Assembly: GCA_027310725.1 (NCBI GenBank)
Contig: DAIDAG010000025.1
Coordinates: 1 to 44,710 of the forward strand
Direction: 5' to 3'
Length of the DNA stretch: 44,710 nucleotides
Source: Sideroxydans sp.
GTDB taxonomy: Bacteria > Pseudomonadota > Gammaproteobacteria > Burkholderiales > Gallionellaceae
Each line of letters begins with the position of its first letter. Within the stretch, counting starts at the first letter, position 1. Made by a program: the position numbers and the translations under genes. The notes under the pieces are model-generated. The model was not told the origin of the DNA, made no database searches, and was given only the letters and a program-made list of their open reading frames with translations. Shown here piece after piece: positions 19,742 to 27,424 of the stretch.

Positions 19742-20637
19742 GTTTTCTTTTTGGCACGCGGATGCGCACTGTCGTAGATTTTGGCGAGGTATTGAAAATC
19801 GAGGTGAGTATAGACCTGTGTGGTGGAAATGCTGGCGTGACCCAACATTTCCTGTACCGCACGCAGGTCGCCCGAGGATTGCAGCACATGCGTGGCGAAG
19901 GAGTGGCGCAGCAGGTGCGGATGCACGCCGCTGGCGATGCCCTGGGTGATGCCGCGCTGGCGCAGTTGCAGTTGTACCGTGCGCGGGCTGATGCGGGCGC
20001 CGTTCTTGCCGACGAACAATGCCGTCTCGCCCGGTTTGGCGATCGGCTCGCGTACCGCCAGCCACGCTTTCAAGGCGTCGATCGCATGGCTACCGAGCGG
20101 AACGATGCGCGTCTTGTTGCCCTTGCCGGTGACGCGCACCGAGGCGTCGGCAAAATCCATGTCGATCGGATCAAGGCTCACCAGTTCTGCCAAACGCAAA
20201 CCTGAGGAATAGAGCAACTCGAACATCGCCTTGTCGCGTGCATCTATCGGCGTTTCAACGGGCATCTCCACCAGTTTCACCGCCTCGTCGGGCGAGAGTG
20301 CATGCGGCAGGGTCTTGGGCGCTTTCGGCGCACGCAGGCCGACACAGGGATTGCTCTTGCAGCCGTGGTCGCGCATAAGGTAACCATAGAAGCCGCGCCA
20401 CGCAGAGAGCACTCGCGCCAGAGAACGCCCTCCCAGGCCGCTGCCGTGCAACTGCGCGATAAAGCGGCGGATGTGATGGCTCTTGAGGTCGGGTAGCGGC
20501 GTCGTGCCGGCAAGCGCCAGCAAGCGCCGGATGTCGCGTGCGTAGTTCTCGGCAGTCAGCGGGGAGTAGTTGCGCTCGTTGTGCAGGTAGGCAAGGTAGC
20601 CTTGCAGTGTGGCAGGAACCTGTTCAGTGGCGGGCAT
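19738..20637 (-). CDS. xerC: Tyrosine recombinase XerC
   Basis: Site-specific recombinase that resolves chromosome dimers at dif with XerD. 299 residues, normal length. N-terminal SAM-like core-binding domain (about 8-90) and C-terminal catalytic domain with R148 (SGLRLAELV), K172 (TGKGNKTR), H241-L-L-R244, H267 (GHASISTTQ) and nucleophile Y276 (VYTHLD). Encoded in the classical dapF-DUF484-xerC order; its start overlaps the DUF484 stop by one base. This is the housekeeping recombinase, distinct from the integrase at 27417. Confidence 0.96.
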   Translation of the reverse strand: MPATEQVPATLQGYLAYLHNERNYSPLTAENYARDIRRLLALAGTTPLPDLKSHHIRRFIAQLHGSGLGGRSLARVLSAWRGFYGYLMRDHGCKSNPCVGLRAPKAPKTLPHALSPDEAVKLVEMPVETPIDARDKAMFELLYSSGLRLAELVSLDPIDMDFADASVRVTGKGNKTRIVPLGSHAIDALKAWLAVREPIAKPGETALFVGKNGARISPRTVQLQLRQRGITQGIASGVHPHLLRHSFATHVLQSSGDLRAVQEMLGHASISTTQVYTHLDFQYLAKIYDSAHPRAKKKT

Positions 20638-21257
20638 CAGACATGCAGATGGAACGCACTGCCCAGAGTCTCCGCGATGCGTTGCAGGAACAGCGTGCCC
20701 ATTTCCGGATAGAAACGCTCCTTGTCTTCGCTGGCGAGGATGAGCAGGCCGATGGTCTGACCGTGCGCGCGCAACGGCAGGTAGGCAAAAGAGCGCAGGT
20801 GCTCGCCCGCTTCGCCGAACCAGGCCAGGGTGTCATGCACGGCATGGTGGGTGCAGACCGGTTGTTTGTGTTCGTCGGCGAAAGCCAGTATTTCGGCGCT
20901 GGGAGGCTCGTCTTTCCACAGGTGCAAGGCGACATGCGGAACGGCGAAGATGTCGCGCAGGTTATGCACGATCAGGTTCTGCAGTGTGGAGCGGTCATGC
21001 GGGCCGAACAGCGCAGTGTTGAATTGGTGCACTTTGAGTTGCAGCGCATCGTTCTCTTTGGCGTATTCCAGCAAGTCGTGCAGTTTCTTTTCCAGGTCTT
21101 TCACGCGTTCGCGCAGGGTGAGCAACTGGCGTTCGCTCAGAGAGATGGTGCGACCACCGTGCGGGTGGGGCAGGTTGATCTGCGACAGCATCTCCGCGTG
21201 ATCCTCAAAGAACTGCGGGTTGTCCAGCAAGTATTGTGCAACGTCTTCTGCTCTCAT
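20637..21257 (-). CDS. DUF484 family protein
   Basis: 206-residue cytoplasmic protein of the DUF484 family, which has a GAF-like C-terminal domain and is of unknown function. Begins MRAEDVAQYLLDNPQFFEDH, characteristic of the family, followed by a coiled-coil segment (about 42-78) and a GAF-like region (about 85-205). Almost always found next to xerC, as here. 10 bp downstream of dapF, and overlaps xerC. Confidence 0.92.
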   Translation of the reverse strand: MRAEDVAQYLLDNPQFFEDHAEMLSQINLPHPHGGRTISLSERQLLTLRERVKDLEKKLHDLLEYAKENDALQLKVHQFNTALFGPHDRSTLQNLIVHNLRDIFAVPHVALHLWKDEPPSAEILAFADEHKQPVCTHHAVHDTLAWFGEAGEHLRSFAYLPLRAHGQTIGLLILASEDKERFYPEMGTLFLQRIAETLGSAFHLHV

Positions 21258-21267
21258 TGTTTACCTT

Positions 21268-22098
21268 CTACAAGTTGATCTCGCCCTCGAACACCGTGAT
21301 GGCCGGGCCGGTCATCAGTACCGGCGAATGTTCGCCGGCCCAGGTGATGCTGAGTGAACCGCCGCGCGTGGCGACATGAACGGTGTTGTCCAGAAGTTTG
21401 CGCCGGATGCCGGCAACGACGGCGGCGCAAGCGCCGGTGCCGCAGGACAGGGTTTCGCCCGCACCGCGCTCGAACACGCGCAGCCTGATATGGGTCCTGT
21501 CCACGACCTGCATGTAACCGGCGTTCACACGCTTGGGGAACCGGGGGTGATGTTCGATCAGAGGCCCTTGCGTGGTCACGGGAGCGACTTCGATATTCTC
21601 AACCACTTGCACGGCGTGCGGGTTACCCATGGATACGGCGGTAATGTGCAGGACCTCTGTGCCGAGTTGCAAGGGCTGGATCACTTCATGGCTATCGCTC
21701 ACGAAAGGGATCTGCGACGGGTCAAAGATCGGCGCGCCCATATTCACGGTGACGCGTCCGTCATCTTCCAGGCGCGGCGAGATCAGTCCGCTTTTGGTCT
21801 CCACCACGATCTCGCGTTTGCCGGTGAGTTTGTGCTCGTGCACAAAACGTACGAAGCAACGCGCACCGTTGCCGCATTGCTCCACTTCGCCGCCGTCGGC
21901 ATTGAAGATGCGATAACGGAAATCCGCGTCGTCGCGGTGCGTTTTTTCCACCACCAATATCTGGTCGCAGCCGATACCGAAATGGCGGTCGGCGATGAAA
22001 CGGATCTGCTCGGGCGACAATGCAACCGATTGGCGCACCCCGTCGAGCACCACAAAGTCGTTGCCTGCGCCGTGCATTTTGGTGAATTTTAGGGTCAT
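21268..22098 (-). CDS. dapF: Diaminopimelate epimerase
   Basis: Converts LL- to meso-diaminopimelate for lysine and peptidoglycan synthesis. 276 residues. The two catalytic cysteines are Cys75 in [10 protein letters not shown] and Cys219 in LSCGTGACA; the N-terminus [20 protein letters not shown] is typical. The start overlaps the tag stop (ATGA). Cytoplasmic, cofactor-independent. Confidence 0.97.
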   Translation of the reverse strand: MTLKFTKMHGAGNDFVVLDGVRQSVALSPEQIRFIADRHFGIGCDQILVVEKTHRDDADFRYRIFNADGGEVEQCGNGARCFVRFVHEHKLTGKREIVVETKSGLISPRLEDDGRVTVNMGAPIFDPSQIPFVSDSHEVIQPLQLGTEVLHITAVSMGNPHAVQVVENIEVAPVTTQGPLIEHHPRFPKRVNAGYMQVVDRTHIRLRVFERGAGETLSCGTGACAAVVAGIRRKLLDNTVHVATRGGSLSITWAGEHSPVLMTGPAITVFEGEINL

Positions 22099-22679
22099 CT
22101 CAATAGTTCTTTATATCTGAAACAGTCTGTCGTATGGTCGTTCACCATGCCGGTTGCCTGCATGTGAGCGTAGCAGATGGTGCTGCCGACGAATTTGAAC
22201 CCGCGCCGTTTCAACTCCTTGCTCATCGCATTCGATTCCTCCGTGCTGGCCGGGATCTTGTCGATGCTGCGTCTTGCATTCTGCTTCGGTTTGCAGTCGA
22301 CGAACTGCCAGATGAATCTGTCGAAGCTGCCGAACTCGGCTTGTACCTCAAGAAACTTTTGGGCGTTGGTCACGGCTGCAGCCACTTTCAACCGGTTGCG
22401 GACGATCCCCGGATTCTGCAGCAACGATTCTATTTTATTCGCGTCATAGCGGGCAATCCGTGTTGCATCGAAGCCATCAAATGCGGCGCGGTAGTTCTCG
22501 CGCTTTTTCAGGATGGTGATCCAGCTCAATCCGGCCTGCGCGCCTTCCAGGATCAGGAACTCGAAAAGCGAATGGTCGTCGTGCAAAGGAACACCCCACT
22601 CGGTATCGTGGTAGGTCTGATACAACGGATCATTGCCGCACCAGACACAACGCGGCTTGTTCAAGACCCGGTTCCGCAC
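22095..22679 (-). CDS. tag: DNA-3-methyladenine glycosylase I
   Basis: Base-excision repair glycosylase that removes 3-methyladenine. About 194 residues from GTG 22679; a TTG at 22664 that overlaps the upstream stop (TTGA) is equally plausible and gives the family-like start MNKPRCVWC. Visible: [19 protein letters not shown], the [15 protein letters not shown] helix-hairpin-helix region, and a C-terminal H-T-T-D-C that with the N-terminal Cys/His would form the Tag zinc site. Translationally linked to dapF by ATGA. Confidence 0.93.
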   Translation of the reverse strand: MRNRVLNKPRCVWCGNDPLYQTYHDTEWGVPLHDDHSLFEFLILEGAQAGLSWITILKKRENYRAAFDGFDATRIARYDANKIESLLQNPGIVRNRLKVAAAVTNAQKFLEVQAEFGSFDRFIWQFVDCKPKQNARRSIDKIPASTEESNAMSKELKRRGFKFVGSTICYAHMQATGMVNDHTTDCFRYKELLR

Positions 22680-23086
22680 AACTGGGTGTGGTCGCGGAAC
22701 ATGCAGCGATCCATCACCACATTGATTCCAGCCTGCTTTGCGCGCAACGCAGCTTCCTCATGCACCACGCCGTCTTGCAGCCACAGATTCTTGACGCCCA
22801 GCCTGATGCAGCTATCCACGATAGCGGGCACATGCTCTGGAGCGCGGAATACATCCACGATGTCGGGCAGTTCGGGCAGGCTTTCCAGATCGGGATAGGC
22901 TTTCTCGCCGAGTACCTCCGTCACTTTTGGATGGACCGGGAAGATGCGATAGCCGAAGCTCTGCAAAGCCTGTGCCACGTGGAAACTGGGGCGGCCCGGG
23001 TTGGATGACAGGCCGACCACGGCCACGCTGCGAACTTCGCGCAGCAATTTGCAGATGTCTTGAGGGGCGGGATTGGAGAAGCTCAT
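22661..23086 (-). CDS. CoA-binding domain protein (YccU-like)
   Basis: 141-residue single-domain protein with a Rossmann-type CoA-binding fold: VRSVAVVGLSSNPGRPS, YRIFPVHPK, DIVDVFR and GINVVMDRC are the usual blocks of YccU-like proteins. The cellular role is unknown. ATG 23086 (MSFSNPAP) fits the family start; an upstream TTG would add 17 unsupported residues. First gene of the minus-strand operon; overlaps tag. Confidence 0.88.
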   Translation of the reverse strand: MSFSNPAPQDICKLLREVRSVAVVGLSSNPGRPSFHVAQALQSFGYRIFPVHPKVTEVLGEKAYPDLESLPELPDIVDVFRAPEHVPAIVDSCIRLGVKNLWLQDGVVHEEAALRAKQAGINVVMDRCMFRDHTQLCGTGS

Positions 23087-23145
23087 GCTGTGTACGATAG
23101 CATTTTTTGCGCTATCCGGCGCGGGCGGGGTATGCAAAAAAACGC

Positions 23146-23151
23146 TATACT
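23146..23151 (+). promoter_or_regulatory. -10 element (TATACT) with GC-rich discriminator of a stable-RNA promoter
   Basis: TATACT lies 21 bp before the tRNA-Arg 5' end and is followed by GCGCGCC, a discriminator typical of stringently controlled tRNA promoters. The -35 region is not recognisable. Confidence 0.45.
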
Positions 23152-23166
23152 GCGCGCCGTTTCAAA

Positions 23167-23207
23167 GCGCTCGTAGCTCAGCTGGATAGAGTATTGGTTT
23201 CCGAAGC
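23167..23207 (+). pseudogene. 5' half of a tRNA-Arg(CCG) gene, broken at the anticodon stem-loop
   Basis: Starts GCGCTCGTAGCTCAGCTGGA, keeps D-arm and anticodon loop TTCCGAA, then loses all tRNA sequence two bases later. No 3' anticodon stem, T-arm or acceptor partner follows; instead there is an 8-bp inverted repeat CGGTCATT...AATGACCG. The 5' half is the form usual for host tRNA-Arg(CCG), so this looks like the original gene, interrupted. Confidence 0.75.
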
Positions 23208-23281
23208 TTACGGTCATTCGGGTGCTCTGAGGTAAAATGACCGAAGGTTCACTTTGTAGTTTCCGTGCCTTTTTCAAGAAC

Positions 23282-23358
23282 GCGCCCGTAGCTCATTTGG
23301 ATAGAGTATCGGTTTCCGAAGCCGAGGGTGGTGGGTTCGAATCCCGCCGGGCGCACCA
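23282..23358 (+). tRNA. tRNA-Arg (anticodon CCG)
   Basis: Complete 77-nt cloverleaf with encoded CCA: acceptor GCGCCCG/CGGGCGC, D-arm GCTC..., anticodon stem-loop with loop TTCCGAA (anticodon CCG), T-stem GTGGG/CCCGC with loop TTCGAAT, 3' ACCA. It differs from the broken copy upstream in the acceptor and D-loop. It is followed at 23363 by a strong hairpin and then by phased GTGCCCA repeats, so its 3' end is the probable attachment site of the element to the right. Confidence 0.93.
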
Positions 23359-23362
23359 TTTC

Positions 23363-23397
23363 AGACTTGTGGTCATGCGACTTTAGGTCACAAGTCT
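23363..23397 (+). terminator. Hairpin downstream of tRNA-Arg
   Basis: AGACTTGTG (23363-23371) and CACAAGTCT (23389-23397) form a perfect 9-bp stem directly after the tRNA. Only a short T-rich stretch (TCTTGAG) follows, so it may be a processing or termination element. Confidence 0.5.
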
Positions 23398-23413
23398 TCT
23401 TGAGATTAATCTC

Positions 23414-23519
23414 GTGCCCATTCCGTGCCCAAAATGTGCCCAGCCTGTGCCCATATATAATTGTCGGGTTGGCTAGCACGAATATTTTGAGTCTTGCTCT
23501 CTGTGCCCAAATTGTCAAA
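23414..23519 (+). repeat. Five GTGCCCA direct repeats phased at 11 bp (possible integrase arm sites)
   Basis: GTGCCCA occurs at 23414, 23425, 23436 and 23447, exactly 11 bp apart, and again at 23513, which is 66 bp (6 x 11) further. All are on the same strand and 56-161 bp from the tRNA 3' end. Spacing by one helical turn next to a tRNA attachment site fits arm-type sites for a tyrosine integrase, such as the one at 27417. Confidence 0.65.
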
Positions 23520-23944
23520 GTAACCAAGCGTACTAGGATATCCTCGATGCAGCTTTATGATCATCTCAGGTAGCTTGACGACGGTACGGGATGAGTTGAC
23601 TGTAACTATGTAGTCAATTTGACTTGCAGACCAATAATTTGGTCATAACCATTACACCATATGTTGACATAACCCGGCGAACTCCAATACAGTTCGCCGG
23701 ATTGCAGTTCCAAAGCACGCACATCACACCGCACGAACGGGGTGAGGCTCACTGCGGAATTCCCAGAACAGGATGGCTGGCGCAAGGATCGATTTTCCGC
23801 ACAGACGGAAAGCATCGCTAATAGCCGCACTTGTTCATAAAATGGGATTCACTTAATTCAAACACCCCCAACACTATGATTGAGACGCAATTCTTTGCTG
23901 TCTGATTTCTATATGTTGTAGAGAACCAAAAAAGAAAGCTGGTT
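23520..23944. other. Intergenic region at the left end of the element
   Basis: No convincing gene. Contains a perfect 10-bp-stem hairpin CCGGCGAACT-N7-AGTTCGCCGG (23674-23700) without a T-run and a smaller inverted repeat TTGACT...AGTCAA near 23595-23616. Short open frames on both strands here lack ribosome-binding sites and protein-like composition. Confidence 0.5.
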
Positions 23945-24961
23945 ATGCCTAACAATATCGTGCATTTGGTCGTCCACAAGCTGATTAAAGATCCACATGG
24001 AACGGCCACTATTGAATTGGCAACTGCGCCCATTACCGTTACCCCATCAGCACAGAGACTGATTGACCATCTATATAAACTTTATGCTGATCGTCCTGGG
24101 AAAGGGTATGGGAGGTTTGAAGACGATGAAATCAATTTCCCGATGCAAGTTTTGGTTCGCAATTGTTTCATTGAAAACACCACCGACTTCAGAGTCCTGA
24201 CGGAATTGATGATGCAACACCTTCAATTCCGTGCGCAACAAGAACAACTCTCTACCGGCGGGTATGTTCTTATCGCACATGTTAATAATGGAACAACTGA
24301 CTTTCTGCTGGTGGCGATCGTAACCGAAGTTGTTGGGACAGCAATTACTCAAGGGTTGGAAATTGTCGACAGTGTTCATCTTGACATGAATAATTTGAGG
24401 GTGGCAGGTCGTGTCGATTTAACTGCCTGGCAAAGCGGCGCCGAACGGTATATCAGTTTTTTAAAGGGACGCGGTGAGGTTGCCAACTACTTCAAACAGT
24501 TCCTTGGCTGTAACGATGTACTGGCTGCACTGGAAGAAACCCAAAAATTGGTACGCTGCCTTGAGTCATTTGCTACAAATCAGCATCTTGAGCCTGCTGC
24601 ACGCGATCAGCTTTTTGAACATGCCTACAATTACCTCGGCGATTTAGGCCGCGCTGGAGCGTCCATCAGTTTGGATGCCTTCTCGAATTTATTATGGCCG
24701 AACGCGCCCGATGAATTGAGAACTGCATTAGCTTTTGAGGATCTTCAGCTGTCGGACGGTTTCGTTCCAGACCGGCGCGCAATTAAGGTGTTAATGAAAT
24801 TTAAGGGAACCTCTACGCATTGGAAACTGGAATTCGATAGACGCGGATTGCGGACTGGTGATATTCGATACGACCAAGATAATAATGAGCTTATTCTGTC
24901 CAACATCCCCGCCGCTCTGCGCAATGAATTGCTCGATGAAATAAACGATGAGCCAGGCTAA
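23945..24961 (+). CDS. Nucleoid-associated protein, YejK/NdpA family
   Basis: 338-residue protein matching the 37-kDa nucleoid-associated family across its length: N-terminal HKLIKD, the central GGYVLIAHV..FLLVAIVTEV strand, HLDMNNLRVAGRVDLTAWQSG, and the diagnostic ISFLKGRGEVANYFKQFLGC. Chromosomal YejK binds the nucleoid; the function of copies on mobile elements is unknown. It starts at ATG 23945 after AAGAAAG and overlaps the next gene by 14 bp, so the two form an operon. The codon use is more AT-rich than that of the host genes. A possible role is in maintaining the element or in defence together with its membrane partner. Confidence 0.8.
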   Translation: MPNNIVHLVVHKLIKDPHGTATIELATAPITVTPSAQRLIDHLYKLYADRPGKGYGRFEDDEINFPMQVLVRNCFIENTTDFRVLTELMMQHLQFRAQQEQLSTGGYVLIAHVNNGTTDFLLVAIVTEVVGTAITQGLEIVDSVHLDMNNLRVAGRVDLTAWQSGAERYISFLKGRGEVANYFKQFLGCNDVLAALEETQKLVRCLESFATNQHLEPAARDQLFEHAYNYLGDLGRAGASISLDAFSNLLWPNAPDELRTALAFEDLQLSDGFVPDRRAIKVLMKFKGTSTHWKLEFDRRGLRTGDIRYDQDNNELILSNIPAALRNELLDEINDEPG

Positions 24962-26141
24962 GTTCGACAATTTGGCTGCAATTTACCGTGCTATGGACTT
25001 CGGAGCCAATTCGCGCCGGGGAATACTAACTATTGCCGATGACGTGCAGCGCGAAAGCATTACAAAGATGCTTTCGGACGATAATGATGAGTATGGCTTG
25101 AAAATACTCCAAGGCAATGCCGATGCGCTTCAAATTGGGGATGTTGTTGAACTCGAGATTACTGATCCCAAAATATCCATCGGGATAGTCGCGACGGATT
25201 ATGATGAATTGCTCTTGTCTTCAAAAGCCCATATTCGGGAGCCCATCAGGTACTACATTCTTAGCGATAAGTTTTCCAAAACCGACCACGTCGTACCAGA
25301 CCTGGTCGAACGCTATCGGAATATTCTGAAGTTCATCGAATTGCTCAAGCAAGCTGCTGCTTATCTGGATGAAGATAGCCGCGAATTAATTTTCATCCAT
25401 GATGGTAAGTACGAATTACCTATACGGTTTACTACCGCAGATTTGCGTCAAATGAATAATGCGCTCATATCTCGACTGCTTGATTCGTTTGAGAATGACA
25501 CGCATAGGGATCAAAAGCTGGCAATTCTGGCAAAGTCCGCACAGACGCTGTGCAGCTCCGCTAAACCAAAGGAACGATTTGGATTGCTTTTGGAACATCT
25601 AAGCGAATTGAGCAAGAGCTTCGCCGAAGGATATCGATTATTTGTTGCCGACTTCTCTTATGACAAGATCGTCAACCAACTTGAAGTGGCGAAACTGGAG
25701 GAAATCGGCAAGATCCACAAGACCTTTTCTGATATTCAGAATCAGATCCTCGGCATACCGGTAGCAACAATCATCGTTGCCACACAGATGAAGTCCGCTT
25801 CTACCGTAGGTTATGAATTCTGGGTCAATACCGCTGTTCTTGTTGGTTGCTGGGTTTTTGCAATTCTCAGTATTTTTGTTCTCGTAAATCAATTGCACAC
25901 ACTCAATGCAATTGGCGATGAAATAGCCCGAAAAAAGAAACAGATGCTTAGTGACTACAAATCTGTGGCGGATTTGATTACTAAAAGTTTTCCATTTTTA
26001 GAAACTCGCTTGTCTGCGCAGCGTTGGGCGTTTTACGTTGTGGGATCTATCTTGATCATCGGCCTCATTCTCTCCCATATTGTCTATTTTGTTTTAACAA
26101 GTCCTGCGCATGTTTGGCTGTCGAAGTTCTTTTATCCATAG
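24948..26141 (+). CDS. Unknown protein with two C-terminal membrane segments, partner of the YejK-like gene
   Basis: 397 residues, not recognised. Residues 1-270 are soluble and mixed alpha/beta (for example RRGILTIADDVQRESITKML, then GDVVELEITDPKISIGIVATDYDELLL). The long middle part, about 115-275, is helical. Two hydrophobic segments follow at about 285-314 (VNTAVLVGCWVFAILSIFVL) and 360-385 (AFYVVGSILIIGLILSHIVY), separated by a charged helix. The ATG overlaps the end of the YejK-like gene by 14 bp. The topology is that of a cytoplasmic sensor or binding domain tethered to the membrane. No known family is claimed. Confidence 0.7.
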   Translation: MSQAKFDNLAAIYRAMDFGANSRRGILTIADDVQRESITKMLSDDNDEYGLKILQGNADALQIGDVVELEITDPKISIGIVATDYDELLLSSKAHIREPIRYYILSDKFSKTDHVVPDLVERYRNILKFIELLKQAAAYLDEDSRELIFIHDGKYELPIRFTTADLRQMNNALISRLLDSFENDTHRDQKLAILAKSAQTLCSSAKPKERFGLLLEHLSELSKSFAEGYRLFVADFSYDKIVNQLEVAKLEEIGKIHKTFSDIQNQILGIPVATIIVATQMKSASTVGYEFWVNTAVLVGCWVFAILSIFVLVNQLHTLNAIGDEIARKKKQMLSDYKSVADLITKSFPFLETRLSAQRWAFYVVGSILIIGLILSHIVYFVLTSPAHVWLSKFFYP

Positions 26142-26222
26142 CCGAAGGACTTTCGACCAGTTTACAATAGCATATGAAATCTCCCCATCTACTCCACGGC
26201 AGATTAAATGACCACAGGTATT

Positions 26223-26281
26223 CATTGGACTAATTCGTCAGTCAGTAAATTCGCACCTAACATGGATCCAGTAGAGGTCAT
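26223..26281 (-). pseudogene. Truncated small ORF at the end of the relic minus-strand operon
   Basis: ATG 26281 overlaps the previous small ORF's stop by ATGA and reads 19 codons (MTSTGSMLGANLLTDELVQ) before a stop. It looks like the 5' remnant of a gene cut off where the YejK-like operon begins. Confidence 0.25.
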
Positions 26282-26385
26282 GGAGTCGCGTATTCGTTCG
26301 GTAGGCTGTTGGGATTCTCGGCTCCCTTCGCAGCCATAATCAGCTTTTCTTTGATTGAGTTAATATTATTCTTTTCTCTATTCAT
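26278..26385 (-). CDS. Small unknown ORF (35 aa) in the relic operon
   Basis: ATG 26385 with a strong AGGAGAGAG ribosome-binding site. Encodes MNREKNNINSIKEKLIMAAK and 15 more residues. It overlaps the preceding frame by ATGA and the following one by ATGA, which supports minus-strand coding. A 43-codon open frame on the plus strand (26208-26339) overlaps it and cannot be excluded. Confidence 0.3.
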   Translation of the reverse strand: MNREKNNINSIKEKLIMAAKGAENPNSLPNEYATP

Positions 26386-26747
26386 AAACTCTCTCCTATT
26401 GCAATAATTATTGTACGCACCGACTCATGTTGGGCCAGTGCCGTTGCTTCAATCGACAACCCAACTATTGGCTGATTTGCCACGTTACTTGATGGAGTTG
26501 AGGAAGGCTCTTTGGCTGAGCGGTGTTCCTGCCACGAGATTGTCCAATTTCATCAGTCAAGATAATTCCCATATCTATCCGCCTCAAGACATCGATGACC
26601 TCTGACTGCAAATTCGTCTCTTTATTGCTTGCATTTCGAGGGGTAAACAGCGTGTCTAGAATTGTGGCGTAACGATGAGGGGGTTATGTCAGTTGAGACG
26701 GTCATTTCGTACATGAACTTCGTAACCAAATTGGCCGAGGTCATCAT
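26382..26747 (-). pseudogene. Frameshifted relic gene downstream of the XRE repressor
   Basis: The minus strand reads a protein-like sequence in pieces. It starts at ATG 26747 (MMTSANLVTKFMYEMTVSTD). A single extra C in the CCCCC run near 26680 shifts it into a second frame running to 26465 (HRYATILDTLFTPRNASNKE, then VIDVLRRIDMGIILTDEIG). A third frame ends at 26382 with ALAQHESVRTIIIAIGESL and a stop that overlaps the next ATG. Restoring the frame at the C-run joins the first two pieces smoothly. The family is not recognised. Confidence 0.4.
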
Positions 26748-26793
26748 ATTGTCAGACGTAAACGAATCTCAGACTCCCTGGAATACGCCAAAA

Positions 26794-27042
26794 TTATTTT
26801 ATGTGCTGCTGTACATGTCCATCAGGGCTGGACATTTCACTATCCGGTATGTATTCAAAGATCTCGTTTACCGAACAGTTGAAATAACGGCATAGAGCGT
26901 TAATTACATCAATTTCTACTCGTTCCGCCGTCTCATGATAGAGACGTGTCGCAGTACCTCGATTTATTCCCGTATCCCTTGATAAGTCTGAAATTTTCAT
27001 CTTGCGCTCCCCAAGCAAGCGGGACAAATGACACTTGATCAA
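26794..27042 (-). CDS. XRE-family transcriptional regulator
   Basis: 82-residue helix-turn-helix protein of the Cro/cI type. HTH around residues 14-60: ERKMKISDLSRDTGINRGTATRLYHE, then VINALCRYFNCSVNEIFEYI. The start is TTG 27042, supported by a strong AGGAGG 5 bp upstream. It is divergent from the excisionase-like and integrase genes with a 151-bp gap between, so it probably represses them and itself. It also heads a decayed minus-strand operon. Confidence 0.8.
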   Translation of the reverse strand: MIKCHLSRLLGERKMKISDLSRDTGINRGTATRLYHETAERVEIDVINALCRYFNCSVNEIFEYIPDSEMSSPDGHVQQHIK

Positions 27043-27088
27043 AAAAACCTCCTATAGAGCATATTGGTCTTCAGACGAAAAATATAAC

Positions 27089-27116
27089 TTGCAAATGAGC
27101 TAATACTTGTTATTAT
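27089..27116 (+). promoter_or_regulatory. Candidate promoter for the excisionase-like/integrase operon
   Basis: TTGCAA (27089-27094), a 16-bp spacer and TATTAT (27111-27116) lie 78 bp upstream of ATG 27194, between the divergent XRE gene and the integrase operon. Confidence 0.5.
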
Positions 27117-27193
27117 GACCTGCAGGAGATCATTTAAGTCTTCTGTAAGCAGTAATGGCTAATTGTAGTATATTTTTGAAGGGAGTAATTTTT

Positions 27194-27424
27194 ATGTCAC
27201 TGACATATTTAACGACAGATGAGTTATCAGGAGTAATCAAATACGACAGTCGCACCATCCGAGAACGCTTGAAAGATAGCGTGCTGCTTGAGGGAATTCA
27301 TTACATCCGACCATTTGGCGGCCGCAAAATTCTCTATATCTGGGAGCATATTGAGCGAGACATGGTAACAGCCGGAAGCGCGCTTGCTATTCCCATGGCG
27401 AACGGAGGCGTTTGCCATGGGTAG
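27194..27424 (+). CDS. Small excisionase-like DNA-binding protein
   Basis: 76 residues with an MerR/AlpA-like winged-helix pattern (YLTTDELSGVIKYDSRTIRE ... IHYIRPFGGRKILYIWEHIERD). Its size and its place directly before and overlapping the integrase suggest a recombination directionality factor, but the family is assigned only by context and fold-like pattern. ATG 27194 has GAAGGGAG 8 bp upstream; an upstream in-frame start at 27155 is less well supported. It overlaps the integrase start by 8 bp. Confidence 0.6.
   Translation: MSLTYLTTDELSGVIKYDSRTIRERLKDSVLLEGIHYIRPFGGRKILYIWEHIERDMVTAGSALAIPMANGGVCHG

Noticed and set aside
23414-23519. CRISPR array
   Set aside because: The GTGCCCA units are 7 bp with 4-bp gaps, far too short for CRISPR repeats and spacers, and no cas genes are present. 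No CRISPR array was seen anywhere in the window.
23606-23830. Overlapping 65-74 codon open frames on both strands
   Set aside because: No ribosome-binding site, no family resemblance, and both strands are open because of a hairpin-containing intergenic stretch.
26411-26605. 64-codon open frame on the plus strand with a TTG start
   Set aside because: The opposite strand carries better protein-like sequence in linked frames with ATGA overlaps; no ribosome-binding site here.
26662-26895. 77-codon open frame on the plus strand
   Set aside because: It overlaps the XRE gene antisense by about 100 bp and lies over the relic minus-strand gene, whose frame-corrected sequence is more protein-like.
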